Below are positions 16,397 through 24,399 of a stretch of DNA of 31,994 bases, one piece after another. The DNA comes from Chloroflexota bacterium (lineage in GTDB: Bacteria > Chloroflexota > UBA6077 > JACCZL01): contig JACCZL010000451.1 of assembly GCA_013695975.1 (NCBI GenBank), positions 1 to 31,994 of the forward strand. The letters run 5' to 3'. The notes beneath the pieces are model-generated. The model did not search any database and was not told the DNA's origin. It saw only the letters and a program-made list of their open reading frames with translations. Every line of letters starts with the position of its first letter. Positions within the stretch are counted from its first letter, which is position 1. Both the position numbers and the translations under genes were made by a program.

Positions 16397-16627
16397 GTGG
16401 CCCCGACTCCTCCCCAGGCGCCCGAATCGCTCCCCGAGGGCAGCCGCTGGGTCGGGATGCGGCGGGCGTGCGAGATCCTCGGCGTGAATCAATCGACTCC
16501 GCGGCATTGGACCGACAGCGGACGGGTCCCGGCGTTCTTGACGCCGGGCGGGCATCGACGCTACCGCGAGGCCGATCTGTTCGCCCTGAACGAGCGCGGG
16601 CCGGGCAGCGCGACGCCGACGCGATGA
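16397..16627 (+). CDS. Small MerR/BldC-type helix-turn-helix DNA-binding protein
   Basis: A 76-aa protein made almost only of a winged HTH of the MerR/BldC/excisionase type. The helices lie in MRRACEILGVNQSTPRHW (21-38) and the wing is TPGGHRRY (49-56). It has no effector domain and no metal-binding cysteine cluster, so it is unlikely to be a classical MerR metal sensor. GTG 16397 is preceded by GGAG at 7 nt; an ATG 31 codons upstream is possible but adds unrelated sequence. Its stop overlaps the sirC start by ATGA, which makes it the first gene of the tetrapyrrole operon. A role in controlling that operon is an inference from position. Pro35 replaces the Leu usual in STLRRW. Confidence 0.85.
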   Translation: MAPTPPQAPESLPEGSRWVGMRRACEILGVNQSTPRHWTDSGRVPAFLTPGGHRRYREADLFALNERGPGSATPTR

Positions 16628-17271
16628 CCGAGTGGTATCCCGCGTTCCTCAACCTGAAGGGCCGTCGCTGCGTGGTCGTCGGCGGTGGGGCGGTCGCCGA
16701 GCGCAAGCTGCGCGCACTGGTGGCGTGCGGCGCGGCGGTGACGGTGATCGCCCCGCGCTGCACGGGGGAGATCAAGGCGATCGCGGCGAGTGGCGCCTGC
16801 AGGCTCGTCAACCGAGGCTACCAGGCGGTCGACCTGGAGGGGGCGTTCCTGGCTATCGCGGCGACCGACAGCGCGGAGCTGAACGCCCGGGTGCTCGCCA
16901 ACGCTCGCGAGTCCGGGGCGCTCACCAACGCCGTGGACGACCCCGAGGGCGGCGACTTCATCGTTCCGGCGACGATCCGACGGGACGACGTGATCCTGGC
17001 CATTTCGACGGGTGGCAAGAGTCCGGCCTACGCCAGGCACTTGCGTCAACAGCTCGAGGGCTGGCTGACACCTGAGCGCATCTCCATGCTCGAGGTGTTG
17101 GCGGGGGTACGCCGGGAGCTGCAGGCGCTTGGCTGCAATCCCGATCCGGAGACCTGGCGGCGGGCTATCGCTTGTGACGACCTGGGCGCCCTGGCCGACG
17201 GGGACCGTGAGGAAGCGCGAGCAAAGCTGCTCGAAGCACTCGACCATGCATCAGTAACCTCGAGCGGGTAG
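16624..17271 (+). CDS. sirC: Precorrin-2 dehydrogenase / sirohydrochlorin ferrochelatase (SirC/Met8/CysG N-terminal type)
   Basis: A 215-aa NAD-dependent enzyme that oxidises precorrin-2 to sirohydrochlorin and, in bifunctional members, inserts iron to give siroheme. The N-terminus has the typical FLNLKGRRCVVVGGGAVAERK with the Rossmann GGGxVA at 20-25. The catalytic Asp lies in TNAVDDPEGGDFIVPA (101-116), and STGGKSPAYARHLR is standard. There is no methyltransferase domain; that activity is in the SUMT-HemD fusion downstream. The ATG at 16624 overlaps the HTH gene by 4 nt; upstream in-frame sequence lies inside that gene. hemA begins 9 nt after the stop. Whether it chelates iron is unknown. 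Confidence 0.9.
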   Translation: MTEWYPAFLNLKGRRCVVVGGGAVAERKLRALVACGAAVTVIAPRCTGEIKAIAASGACRLVNRGYQAVDLEGAFLAIAATDSAELNARVLANARESGALTNAVDDPEGGDFIVPATIRRDDVILAISTGGKSPAYARHLRQQLEGWLTPERISMLEVLAGVRRELQALGCNPDPETWRRAIACDDLGALADGDREEARAKLLEALDHASVTSSG

Positions 17272-17280
17272 ACCAGCACG

Positions 17281-18543
17281 ATGCAAATTCTTGCACTGGG
17301 ATTGGACCACCACCGCGCGGACGTGCGACTGCGGGAGCGGCTTCAGGTCGCTGATGGCGAGCTGCCCTGGGTGCTGGGCCAGCTTCGGGAGCAGATCGCC
17401 GAGGGGGCGATCCTTTCGACGTGCAATCGTACCGAGCTGTACGCGCTGGTCGGGCATCGGGAGACCGGGCGCCGCGCGGCGATCCGCTTTCTGGCGGATG
17501 CCCGCCGCGTGCCGACTGAGGCGTTCGCGGGCGCCCTGGCCGAGCGTTGGCAAGAGGACGCCATCCGCCACCTCTTGCGGGTGAGCTGCGGACTGGAGTC
17601 GATGATCGTCGGCGAGCATCAGATTCTGGGTCAGGTCCGCGCCGCCGGCGACGCGGCCCGTGCGGCCGGCAGCGCAGGCCCGATCCTGTCCAGGCTGTTC
17701 CGCGACGCCCTCACCGTGGGCAAGCGGGCTCGGGTCGAGAGTGGGATCGCCCGCAACGCCGTCTCAGTCAGCAGCGCCGCCGTCGAGCTGGCCCAGAAGG
17801 CCCTTGGTGGGCTTGACGGACGGACCGCTCTCGTGATTGGGGCCGGTAAGATGGGGTCGTTGGCTGCCCGGAGCCTGCTCGCCAAGGGCGTGTCGCGGGT
17901 ACTCGTGATTAGCCGAACGACCGAGCGGGCGCGGATGCTTGCGGAGCGCGTGGGTGGCGTGACGCTTGCGTGGGATCGCCTGGAAGAGGGCCTGGCCGCA
18001 AGCGACCTGGTGATCGCCAGCACGGCGGCGACCGACTGCGTGGTCACACGGGAAGTGATGGGTCGGGCACTGGCCGATCGACGGGAACGGCCGCTCGTCG
18101 TGGTCGACATCGCCGTTCCGCGCGATGTCGAGCCAGCGGTCGGCGACCTGGCCGGCTGTAGCCTCTACAACATCGATGACCTGGCCGCCGTTCAGGAGGC
18201 CAACCTGGCAGCGCGCCGTCTCGAGGCCGTCAAAGTCGAGGTGATGATCGAGCGCGAGGTCGAAAAGTTCATGGGCTGGTGGATCGGCCACGAGGTTGCC
18301 CCGACGATCGCCGAGCTGGTGGCACGGGCCGAGGAGATTCGGCTGGCTGAACTGGAACGCGGACTGGCCAGGCTCGACCTGTCGGAGCGGGAGCGCAACG
18401 CGGTCAATGCCGTGACGACGGCCATCGTGAACAAGATGCTCCATCGCCCGATCGTGGCGCTCAAAGCGCGCGGCGGGCGCCACGACGCCAACGTCTACGT
18501 CCACGCTGTTCGCGAGCTGTTTGGGTTACCTGAGCAGGACTGA
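17281..18543 (+). CDS. hemA: Glutamyl-tRNA reductase
   Basis: A 420-aa NADPH-dependent enzyme that reduces Glu-tRNA(Glu) to glutamate-1-semialdehyde, the first committed step of C5 tetrapyrrole synthesis. The catalytic C48 lies in ILSTCNRTELYAL. GLESMIVGEHQILGQVR is the family signature, and the NADPH-binding loop is VIGAGKMGSLAA. The C-terminal dimerisation region ends near FGLPEQD. The partner enzyme hemL closes the same operon. No strong ribosome site precedes the ATG, so translation may depend on coupling to sirC. hemC begins 4 nt after the stop. Confidence 0.96.
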   Translation: MQILALGLDHHRADVRLRERLQVADGELPWVLGQLREQIAEGAILSTCNRTELYALVGHRETGRRAAIRFLADARRVPTEAFAGALAERWQEDAIRHLLRVSCGLESMIVGEHQILGQVRAAGDAARAAGSAGPILSRLFRDALTVGKRARVESGIARNAVSVSSAAVELAQKALGGLDGRTALVIGAGKMGSLAARSLLAKGVSRVLVISRTTERARMLAERVGGVTLAWDRLEEGLAASDLVIASTAATDCVVTREVMGRALADRRERPLVVVDIAVPRDVEPAVGDLAGCSLYNIDDLAAVQEANLAARRLEAVKVEVMIEREVEKFMGWWIGHEVAPTIAELVARAEEIRLAELERGLARLDLSERERNAVNAVTTAIVNKMLHRPIVALKARGGRHDANVYVHAVRELFGLPEQD

Positions 18544-18547
18544 GGCC

Positions 18548-19498
18548 ATGCGAGGCAGCCAGGCCGATGGCGAGGGCCAGGGACGGGTGTTGCGGATTGC
18601 GACCCGCGGTAGCGCGCTGGCGTTGCGGCAGACCGAGTGGGTGGCGGATCGGCTTCGGGCGGCATGGTCAGGGGCGCGGGTCGAGCTCGTCTCGGCCAGC
18701 ACGGCGGGCGACCGTGACAAGCAGACCCCGTTGACATCGCTCGGCCAGGGGGTGTTCGTCAAGGGCGTCGAGGAGCTGCTGCTGGTCGGCGCGGCGGACA
18801 TCGCGGTGCATAGCTTGAAGGACGTTCCGACCCTGCTTACCGCGAGCCTCGAGCTGGCGGCATTCCCGCCTCGGGAAGATCCCCGAGACGGGCTGGTCTG
18901 CCGGGTTGGTCGTGACCTGAGGAGTCTGCCGCCGCGGGCGCGGGTCGGGACGGGTAGCCCGCGGCGGGCGGCCCAGTTGCTCCAGTTGCGGCAGGATCTC
19001 CGAATCCTGCCAGTTCGGGGCAACCTGGACACGCGGCTCCGCAAGCTCCGGAATGGCGAGTTTGAGGCGCTCGTCCTGGCAGTCGCTGGACTGGCGCGGC
19101 TTGGCCGCCAGGACGAGCTGGATCAAATCTTCGAGATCGAGGAATGCACGCCGGCGGTCGGTCAAGGGGCACTGGTGATCCAGACGCGGACGGACGACCA
19201 TGCGACACGGGAGCTCGTCGCGCCACTTGACGACCGCCATTGCCGGGCTGAGTCGCTCGCCGAACGGGCCTTCCTGGCGGCGCTCGGAGGCGGGTGTCAG
19301 CTTCCGGCCGGCGCCCTGGCGCGGGTCGCCGATCGGCACCTCCAGATCGTCGGCGTGGCGGCGGCGCCGGACGGCCGCGAGCTGGTGCGGGCGCATCACA
19401 GCGGCAACGCGAGCGATGCGGCCACGGTGGGCCATCGCCTCGCCGAGCTCCTCTTGCCCCGCGCGCAGGGTCTGCTGTCGCTCGCGGCTCGAGCCTGA
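18548..19498 (+). CDS. hemC: Hydroxymethylbilane synthase (porphobilinogen deaminase)
   Basis: A 316-aa enzyme that polymerises four porphobilinogens to hydroxymethylbilane. IATRGSALALRQTEWV is the N-terminal signature. The substrate-site segment ILPVRGNLDTRLRKL is intact. The dipyrromethane cofactor would attach to C250 in LGGGCQLPAGA. The start at ATG 18548 places the first core strand at a normal distance; an upstream in-frame start would overlap hemA. The next gene starts after a single base. Confidence 0.95.
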   Translation: MRGSQADGEGQGRVLRIATRGSALALRQTEWVADRLRAAWSGARVELVSASTAGDRDKQTPLTSLGQGVFVKGVEELLLVGAADIAVHSLKDVPTLLTASLELAAFPPREDPRDGLVCRVGRDLRSLPPRARVGTGSPRRAAQLLQLRQDLRILPVRGNLDTRLRKLRNGEFEALVLAVAGLARLGRQDELDQIFEIEECTPAVGQGALVIQTRTDDHATRELVAPLDDRHCRAESLAERAFLAALGGGCQLPAGALARVADRHLQIVGVAAAPDGRELVRAHHSGNASDAATVGHRLAELLLPRAQGLLSLAARA

Positions 19499-19499
19499 C

Positions 19500-21020
19500 A
19501 TGCTCGGGAGGGTCTATCTGGTCGGGGCGGGGCCGGGCGACCCGAAATTGATCACGCTGCGTGGGCTGGAATGTCTCGAGCGGGCCGAGGTGGTGGTTTA
19601 CGACCGCCTCGCCGCGCCGGAGCTGCTCGATCGGGCCCCAGCGGCGGAGCGGATTTTCGTAGGCAAGCGCCCCGGGCGGCATACGATGACCCAGGACGAG
19701 ATCAATGCCGTGCTCGTCGAGCAGGCCCGAGCGGGACGGCGGGTCGTGCGGCTGAAGGGTGGCGACCCGTTCGTCTTCGGGCGGGGTGGCGACGAGGGGA
19801 TCGCGTTGGACGCCGCGGGCGTGTCGTTCGAAGTCGTACCGGGGGTGACGTCGGCCATCGCCGGACCGAGCTTCGCGGGCATCCCGGTCACCCATCGAGG
19901 AGTCGCCTCGTCGTTTGCCGTGGTGACCGGGCACGAAGATCCGACCAAGGATGGCAGCCAGATCCGCTGGGACGCGCTGGCGCGGGGCGTCGACACGCTC
20001 GTCTTCTTGATGGGCGTGGAGCACCTGGGCGAGATCATCGCCAATCTCCGGCGGGCCGGCCGCCCGGCCGAGGAGCCGGTCGCGGCGATCCGGTGGGCGA
20101 CGACACCCGAGCAGCAGGTCGTCGTCGGGACCCTGGTCGACATCGAGGAGCGGGTCCAGGAGATGGGCCTCAGGGCGCCGGCCGTGCTGGTCGTCGGGCC
20201 GGTGGTCGGATTGCGCGCGTGTCTCGACTGGCGAAGCAGACTCCCGCTAGCCGGGCTGCGCGTACTCGTGACGCGGGCTCGTCACCAGGCCAGTCAGCTC
20301 TCGAGCCGACTCATCGAGTTGGGAGCAACTCCGATCGAGTATCCAACGATAGAGATACACGCGGTTGACGACCCGAGCGTGTTCGACGCCGCGCTCGCTC
20401 GGATCGCCTGCTTCGGCTGGGTCGTCTTCACTAGCGCAAACGGGGTTGAGGCCGTCTTCGAGCGGCTAGCGCTCGCGGGACGCGACGCTCGGGTCTTCGG
20501 GCGCTCGAAGGTCTGTGCGATTGGGCCGAGTACTGCCGACGCGCTGCGGAAGCGAGGGATCATCGCGGACTGGATGCCGCAGGAGTTTTTGACCGATGCG
20601 ATCGTGGCCGGCTTTCGCCAGCTCGACGTGCGCGGAGTCGAGGTGCTGCTGGCTCGTGCCGACATCGCCCCGCCCGCCCTGGCCGCGGGGCTCCGCGAGC
20701 AGGGAGCGGTCGTAACGGAAGTCGCGGCCTACCGGACGGCGCCCGCCGAGGAGAGCCGAGGGCGACTGGTGACGCTGCTCGAGCAATGCCGGATCGACGT
20801 GGTGACCTTGACCAGCTCTTCGACCGTCCGCAATCTCATCGACGGGCTTGGCGACAGGCGAAAGCTGCTCGACGGCGTCGCGCTCGCCTGCATCGGGCCG
20901 GTGACCGCCGCCACGGCGCGCGAGCTGGGCCTGGGGGTAGACCTGGTGGCCGACGAGCATACGATCGATGGACTTGCCCGAGCGCTAACCGCCTGGGCTA
21001 GCCGGGAGGTGCAGAGATGA
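19500..21020 (+). CDS. cobA-hemD: Fused uroporphyrinogen-III C-methyltransferase / uroporphyrinogen-III synthase
   Basis: A 506-aa bifunctional protein. Residues 1 to about 245 are the SAM-dependent methyltransferase that makes precorrin-2: VYLVGAGPGDPKLITLRG, VVRLKGGDPFVFGRGGDE and SAIAGPSFAGIPVTHRG are all present. After a short linker (about 245-255), residues to the end form HemD, which cyclises hydroxymethylbilane to uroporphyrinogen III. The HemD part is recognised by LRVLVTRARHQASQLSSRL, FTSANGVEAVF and the C-terminal TLTSSSTVRNL and IGPVTAATARELG stretches. Fusion of the two is seen in several Gram-positive and Chloroflexota-like lineages. Start chosen at ATG 19500, one base after the hemC stop. 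It overlaps hemB by ATGA. Confidence 0.94.
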   Translation: MLGRVYLVGAGPGDPKLITLRGLECLERAEVVVYDRLAAPELLDRAPAAERIFVGKRPGRHTMTQDEINAVLVEQARAGRRVVRLKGGDPFVFGRGGDEGIALDAAGVSFEVVPGVTSAIAGPSFAGIPVTHRGVASSFAVVTGHEDPTKDGSQIRWDALARGVDTLVFLMGVEHLGEIIANLRRAGRPAEEPVAAIRWATTPEQQVVVGTLVDIEERVQEMGLRAPAVLVVGPVVGLRACLDWRSRLPLAGLRVLVTRARHQASQLSSRLIELGATPIEYPTIEIHAVDDPSVFDAALARIACFGWVVFTSANGVEAVFERLALAGRDARVFGRSKVCAIGPSTADALRKRGIIADWMPQEFLTDAIVAGFRQLDVRGVEVLLARADIAPPALAAGLREQGAVVTEVAAYRTAPAEESRGRLVTLLEQCRIDVVTLTSSSTVRNLIDGLGDRRKLLDGVALACIGPVTAATARELGLGVDLVADEHTIDGLARALTAWASREVQR

Positions 21021-21994
21021 GCGCGTTCCCAGCGGTGCGCCTTCGGCGGCTGCGACGGTCGGAGGCGCTGCGGGCGATGGTGCGCGAGACGAGCCTGTCT
21101 CGGCGCGACTTTATCTATCCCTACTTCGTCGTCCACGGCCGTGGCGTCCGCGACGAGGTCGGCTCGATGCCCGGGGTCTTCCAGCTCTCGGTGGACGAGC
21201 TGACGCGCGACGTCCGCGCCCTCGCGCAGCTTGGCGTGCCCGCGGTGCTGCTCTTCGGTCTTCCGGAGCGCAAAGACCCGCGCGGGCGTGAGGCTTATCA
21301 TCCGGATGGGATCGTGCAGCGAGCGGTGCAGGCGATCAAGGACGTGACCCCAGAGCTGGTGGTCATCACCGACGTCTGCTTATGTGAGTACACCGATCAC
21401 GGCCATTGCGGAGTGGTCGAGGACGGGCGCGTCCTCAACGATCCGACGCTGGAGCTGCTCGCCGCGGCGGCGCTGGCGCAAGCGGAGGCCGGCGCCGACG
21501 TCGTCGGTCCCTCGGATATGATGGACGGTCGAGTCGGGGCTATCCGCAAGGCGCTAGACGGAGGCGGCTTGACCGAGGTGGCGATCATGGCCTACTCGGC
21601 AAAGTTCGCCTCTGGGTTCTATGGGCCCTTCCGAGACGCGGCCGACTCGGTGCCCCAGTTTGGCGACCGCCGAGCCTATCAGATGGATCCAGCTAACGGG
21701 CGCGAGGCCATGCGCGAGATCGAGACCGACATCGGCGAGGGCGCTGACCTGATCATGGTCAAGCCGGCGCTTGCCTACCTGGACCTGATCCGCCGCGCCC
21801 GCGATCGGTTCGATCATCCCCTGGTCGCCTATAACGTCAGCGGCGAGTACGCGATGGTCAAGGCGGCCGCTCGGAACGGCTGGATCGACGAGCGGCGCGT
21901 GACACTCGAGATCCTGACCGGCATCAAGCGGGCCGGCGCGGATCTGATCATCAGCTACCACGCACGGGAGGTGAGCGAATGGCTCGATCGATGA
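21017..21994 (+). CDS. hemB: Porphobilinogen synthase (delta-aminolevulinate dehydratase)
   Basis: A 325-aa enzyme that condenses two 5-aminolevulinates to porphobilinogen. The two active-site lysines are K196 (AYSAKFASGFYGPFRDA) and the Schiff-base K249 (LIMVKPALAYLD). The metal loop CLCEYTDHGHCG carries three cysteines, which indicates the zinc-dependent class rather than the Asp-rich magnesium class. The start ATG overlaps the preceding stop by 4 nt, and hemL starts 16 nt before its stop. Confidence 0.96.
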   Translation: MSAFPAVRLRRLRRSEALRAMVRETSLSRRDFIYPYFVVHGRGVRDEVGSMPGVFQLSVDELTRDVRALAQLGVPAVLLFGLPERKDPRGREAYHPDGIVQRAVQAIKDVTPELVVITDVCLCEYTDHGHCGVVEDGRVLNDPTLELLAAAALAQAEAGADVVGPSDMMDGRVGAIRKALDGGGLTEVAIMAYSAKFASGFYGPFRDAADSVPQFGDRRAYQMDPANGREAMREIETDIGEGADLIMVKPALAYLDLIRRARDRFDHPLVAYNVSGEYAMVKAAARNGWIDERRVTLEILTGIKRAGADLIISYHAREVSEWLDR

Positions 21995-23298
21995 GCGACG
22001 AGGTCACCCCGGGCGTGGGCCACCGGACGCGCTCAGCACAGCTTTTCGAGCTGGCTCAGGAGCTGCTGCCGGGCGGCGTAAACAGCCCGGTGCGGGCGTT
22101 CAAGGCGGTGGGCGGCGGTCCGATCTTCATCCGCGGGGGCGCGGGTTGCTGGGTTGAAGACGTCGACGACAATCGCTACGTCGACTACCTCGCCTCGTGG
22201 GGGCCGTTGATCCTCGGCCACGCTTACCCGAGCGTGGTGGAGGCGGTCCAGGTCGCGGCCGCCGACGGGACGAGCTTCGGCGCCCCCACCGAACGCGAGG
22301 TTGAGCTGGCGGCAATGATCGTCGAGGCCTTCCCGTCGATCGAGATGGTGCGTCTAGTCAGCTCGGGCTCCGAGGCGTGCATGAGCGCGGTGCGGGTGGC
22401 GCGGGCCTTCACTGGCCGCAACAAGATCGTCAAGTTCGATGGTTGCTACCACGGCCACGCAGATGGGCTGTTGGTGCGGGCGGGATCGGGGGCGCTGACG
22501 CTCGGGGCGCCTGACAGCCCGGGCGTTCCCGAGGCCGCGGCCCGCGAGACGCTGAGCGTCCGTTACAACGACCTTCCAAGTGTCGAGCAGGCGTTCGAGC
22601 TGTTCGGTGGGGACATCGCGGCCGTCATCGTCGAGCCGATCGCGGCCAACATGGGGGTGATCCGGCCGATGCCCGGGTTCCTCGAGGGGCTTAGAGACCT
22701 GACGCGGGCGCGTGGGGCGCTGCTGATCCTGGATGAGGTGGTGAGCGGCTTCCGGGTCGCCTACGGTGGCGCTCAGGAACTGTACGGGGTTTCAGCCGAC
22801 CTGACGACCCTGGGCAAGATCGTTGGCGGTGGCTTGCCGCTCGCTGCTTATGGCGGGCGGCGTGAGATTATGGAGCAGGTCTCGCCCGCCGGCACGGTGT
22901 ACCAGGCGGGTACGCTCTCGGGAAATCCAGTCGCCACGGCGGCTGGCCTGGCCACTCTCAGAGCGATCTGTGAGCTGGATCCGTACGGCGAGCTCGAGCG
23001 GAAGTCGGCCGCCCTCGAGCGGGGTCTGGCTGACGCGGCCGAGGTGACCGGCGTACCGGTCACCGTCTCGCGCGTCGGCTCGATGTTGACGGCGTTCTTC
23101 ACCGACGCGGTGGTAACTGATTACGACGGGGCGAAGCGTGCGGATACCGCGGCCTATGCGCGCTTTTTCTCGAGGATGCTGCGGGCTGGAGTCTACCTGG
23201 CGCCGTCGCAGTTCGAAGCGGCGTTCGTGTCGACCGCCCATGGCGACGCCGAGATCGAGCGGACGGTTTCCGCCGCTCGCGCGGCGTTGCGCGACTGA
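21979..23298 (+). CDS. hemL: Glutamate-1-semialdehyde 2,1-aminomutase
   Basis: A 439-aa PLP enzyme that converts glutamate-1-semialdehyde to 5-aminolevulinate, directly downstream of the HemA reaction. The PLP lysine is K280 in TTLGKIVGGGLPLAAYGG. GGVNSPVRAFKAVGG, NKIVKFDGCYHGHAD and LILDEVVSGFR are diagnostic of GSA aminomutase over other class III transaminases. I chose ATG 21979 because GGGAGGTGA ends 4-5 nt upstream. The in-frame ATG at 21991 would give the ATGA overlap seen elsewhere but is 17 nt from that site. It is the last gene of the tetrapyrrole operon. Confidence 0.96.
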   Translation: MARSMSDEVTPGVGHRTRSAQLFELAQELLPGGVNSPVRAFKAVGGGPIFIRGGAGCWVEDVDDNRYVDYLASWGPLILGHAYPSVVEAVQVAAADGTSFGAPTEREVELAAMIVEAFPSIEMVRLVSSGSEACMSAVRVARAFTGRNKIVKFDGCYHGHADGLLVRAGSGALTLGAPDSPGVPEAAARETLSVRYNDLPSVEQAFELFGGDIAAVIVEPIAANMGVIRPMPGFLEGLRDLTRARGALLILDEVVSGFRVAYGGAQELYGVSADLTTLGKIVGGGLPLAAYGGRREIMEQVSPAGTVYQAGTLSGNPVATAAGLATLRAICELDPYGELERKSAALERGLADAAEVTGVPVTVSRVGSMLTAFFTDAVVTDYDGAKRADTAAYARFFSRMLRAGVYLAPSQFEAAFVSTAHGDAEIERTVSAARAALRD

Positions 23299-23307
23299 CG
23301 CTTCCGC

Positions 23308-23357
23308 GTCGCTTTCCGATATACTGGCGCGCACAAGCTCGCCGATCGGAAAGCGAC
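23308..23357. repeat. Perfect 13-bp inverted repeat abutting a start codon
   Basis: GTCGCTTTCCGAT (23308-23320) is exactly mirrored by ATCGGAAAGCGAC (23345-23357), with a 24-nt loop. The right arm ends directly before the ATG at 23358 and contains the only ribosome-site candidate, GGAAAG. The -10-like TATACT overlaps the left-arm end and the loop. A transcript coming from hemL would fold both arms and hide the ribosome site. One starting inside the loop would not. Confidence 0.85.
23320..23325 (+). promoter_or_regulatory. Putative -10 element (TATACT) of the 2-hydroxyacid dehydrogenase gene
   Basis: TATACT matches TATAAT at five of six positions. The expected start would be about 23332, inside the loop of the inverted repeat, giving a leader of 26 nt. 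The -35 region is weak: CTGACG at 23295-23300 with a long 19-nt spacer. Confidence 0.45.
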
Positions 23358-24356
23358 ATGGCATTGATGGTCGTACGCGGCATCCAGGGCCGAGGGGATA
23401 CCGACGATACCCTCGAGGCTGAGCGGCGGACGCTGGCGGAGCTCGGCGCCGAAATGGTCGTGGTGCCGGTGGCCGAGCGGGAACGGGTCCGCCAGCTCGT
23501 GCCCGAGGCGGACGGGTTGCTCGGCGTCCACGACGTCGACGCCGCGATGATTCGGTCGATGGGGCGCTGCCGCGGCATCGTCACAGTCAGCCACGGTTTC
23601 AACTACATCGATCTCGAGGCGGCGACGGCCGCTGGCCTGCCGGTCGCGAACGTGTTCTTCTGCCACCGTGAGGTCGCCAATCACACGATCATGTTGTTGC
23701 TGGCGGCGACCCGCAAGCTGATCATGCTCCACAACTTGCTCAAGCAGGGGCAATGGCGGCGGGATCTTCAGCCGCCGGTGGCGCCCCTCTACGGGCAGAC
23801 GATCGGGCTGATCGGCTTCGGACACATCGGGCGGGAGGTAGCCCGACGTGCGCTGGCGATGGACATGGCGATCCTGGCCTACGATCCGGTGGTCGAGCCC
23901 GAGCGAGCCGCCGAGGCCGGCGCTGAGCTGGTCCAGCTCGACGAGCTGCTGCGGAGGTCCGACTACGTCTCGCTGCACGCCCCATCGAATCCAAGGACGC
24001 GGGAGATCCTCAACGAACGGGCGATCGGCCTGATGAAGCCGTCCGCCTGGGTCTTCAACACGGCGCGGGGCGACTTGATCGAGGAGCCAGCCCTCTACCG
24101 GGCCCTCAGGGACGGTCGGATCGCCGGGGCCGGACTGGATGTCTTCGCGGTCGAGCCGACGCCGCCGGACAATCCGATCCTCCAGCTCGACAACGTGATC
24201 GTGACGCCGCACGCTGCCGGATTCTCCGATGAAGCGGTTCGCACGGGGCAGCGGCTTGGCGCGGAGGAGATGGCGCGCATCCTGTCCGGTGGATTTCCGC
24301 GGAACATTTGCAATCCCGAGGTGCGCGGCCGCACCCGCTATCCGTTCGCCGAATAG
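23358..24356 (+). CDS. D-isomer-specific 2-hydroxyacid dehydrogenase family protein
   Basis: A 332-aa NAD-dependent oxidoreductase of the SerA/PdxB/glyoxylate-reductase superfamily. The Rossmann signature is IGFGHIG (152-158). The catalytic triad is R237 (NTARGDLI), E266 (DVFAVEP) and H285 (TPHAAGFS). There is no C-terminal ACT domain, so it is not a regulated long-form SerA. VSHGFNYIDLEAATAAGLPVANV fits the substrate-binding lid region. The substrate is not predictable: hydroxypyruvate, glyoxylate, phosphoglycerate or a branched 2-keto acid are all possible. The next gene, an ABC lipoprotein, begins 44 nt downstream, so they could share a transcript. Confidence 0.88.
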   Translation: MALMVVRGIQGRGDTDDTLEAERRTLAELGAEMVVVPVAERERVRQLVPEADGLLGVHDVDAAMIRSMGRCRGIVTVSHGFNYIDLEAATAAGLPVANVFFCHREVANHTIMLLLAATRKLIMLHNLLKQGQWRRDLQPPVAPLYGQTIGLIGFGHIGREVARRALAMDMAILAYDPVVEPERAAEAGAELVQLDELLRRSDYVSLHAPSNPRTREILNERAIGLMKPSAWVFNTARGDLIEEPALYRALRDGRIAGAGLDVFAVEPTPPDNPILQLDNVIVTPHAAGFSDEAVRTGQRLGAEEMARILSGGFPRNICNPEVRGRTRYPFAE

Positions 24357-24365
24357 TCGCCGAGA

Positions 24366-24379
24366 GGCCGAGCTCGGCC
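24366..24379. promoter_or_regulatory. 14-bp perfect palindrome before the ABC lipoprotein gene
   Basis: GGCCGAGCTCGGCC reads the same on both strands and sits between the dehydrogenase stop and the AGGAGG ribosome site of the lipoprotein gene. In RNA it would make a 5-bp GC stem with an AGCU loop. It may be an operator or a small processing hairpin. It has no U-tract, so it is not a standard terminator. Confidence 0.4.
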
Positions 24380-24399
24380 GGGTTCAGGAGGAGGCATCC

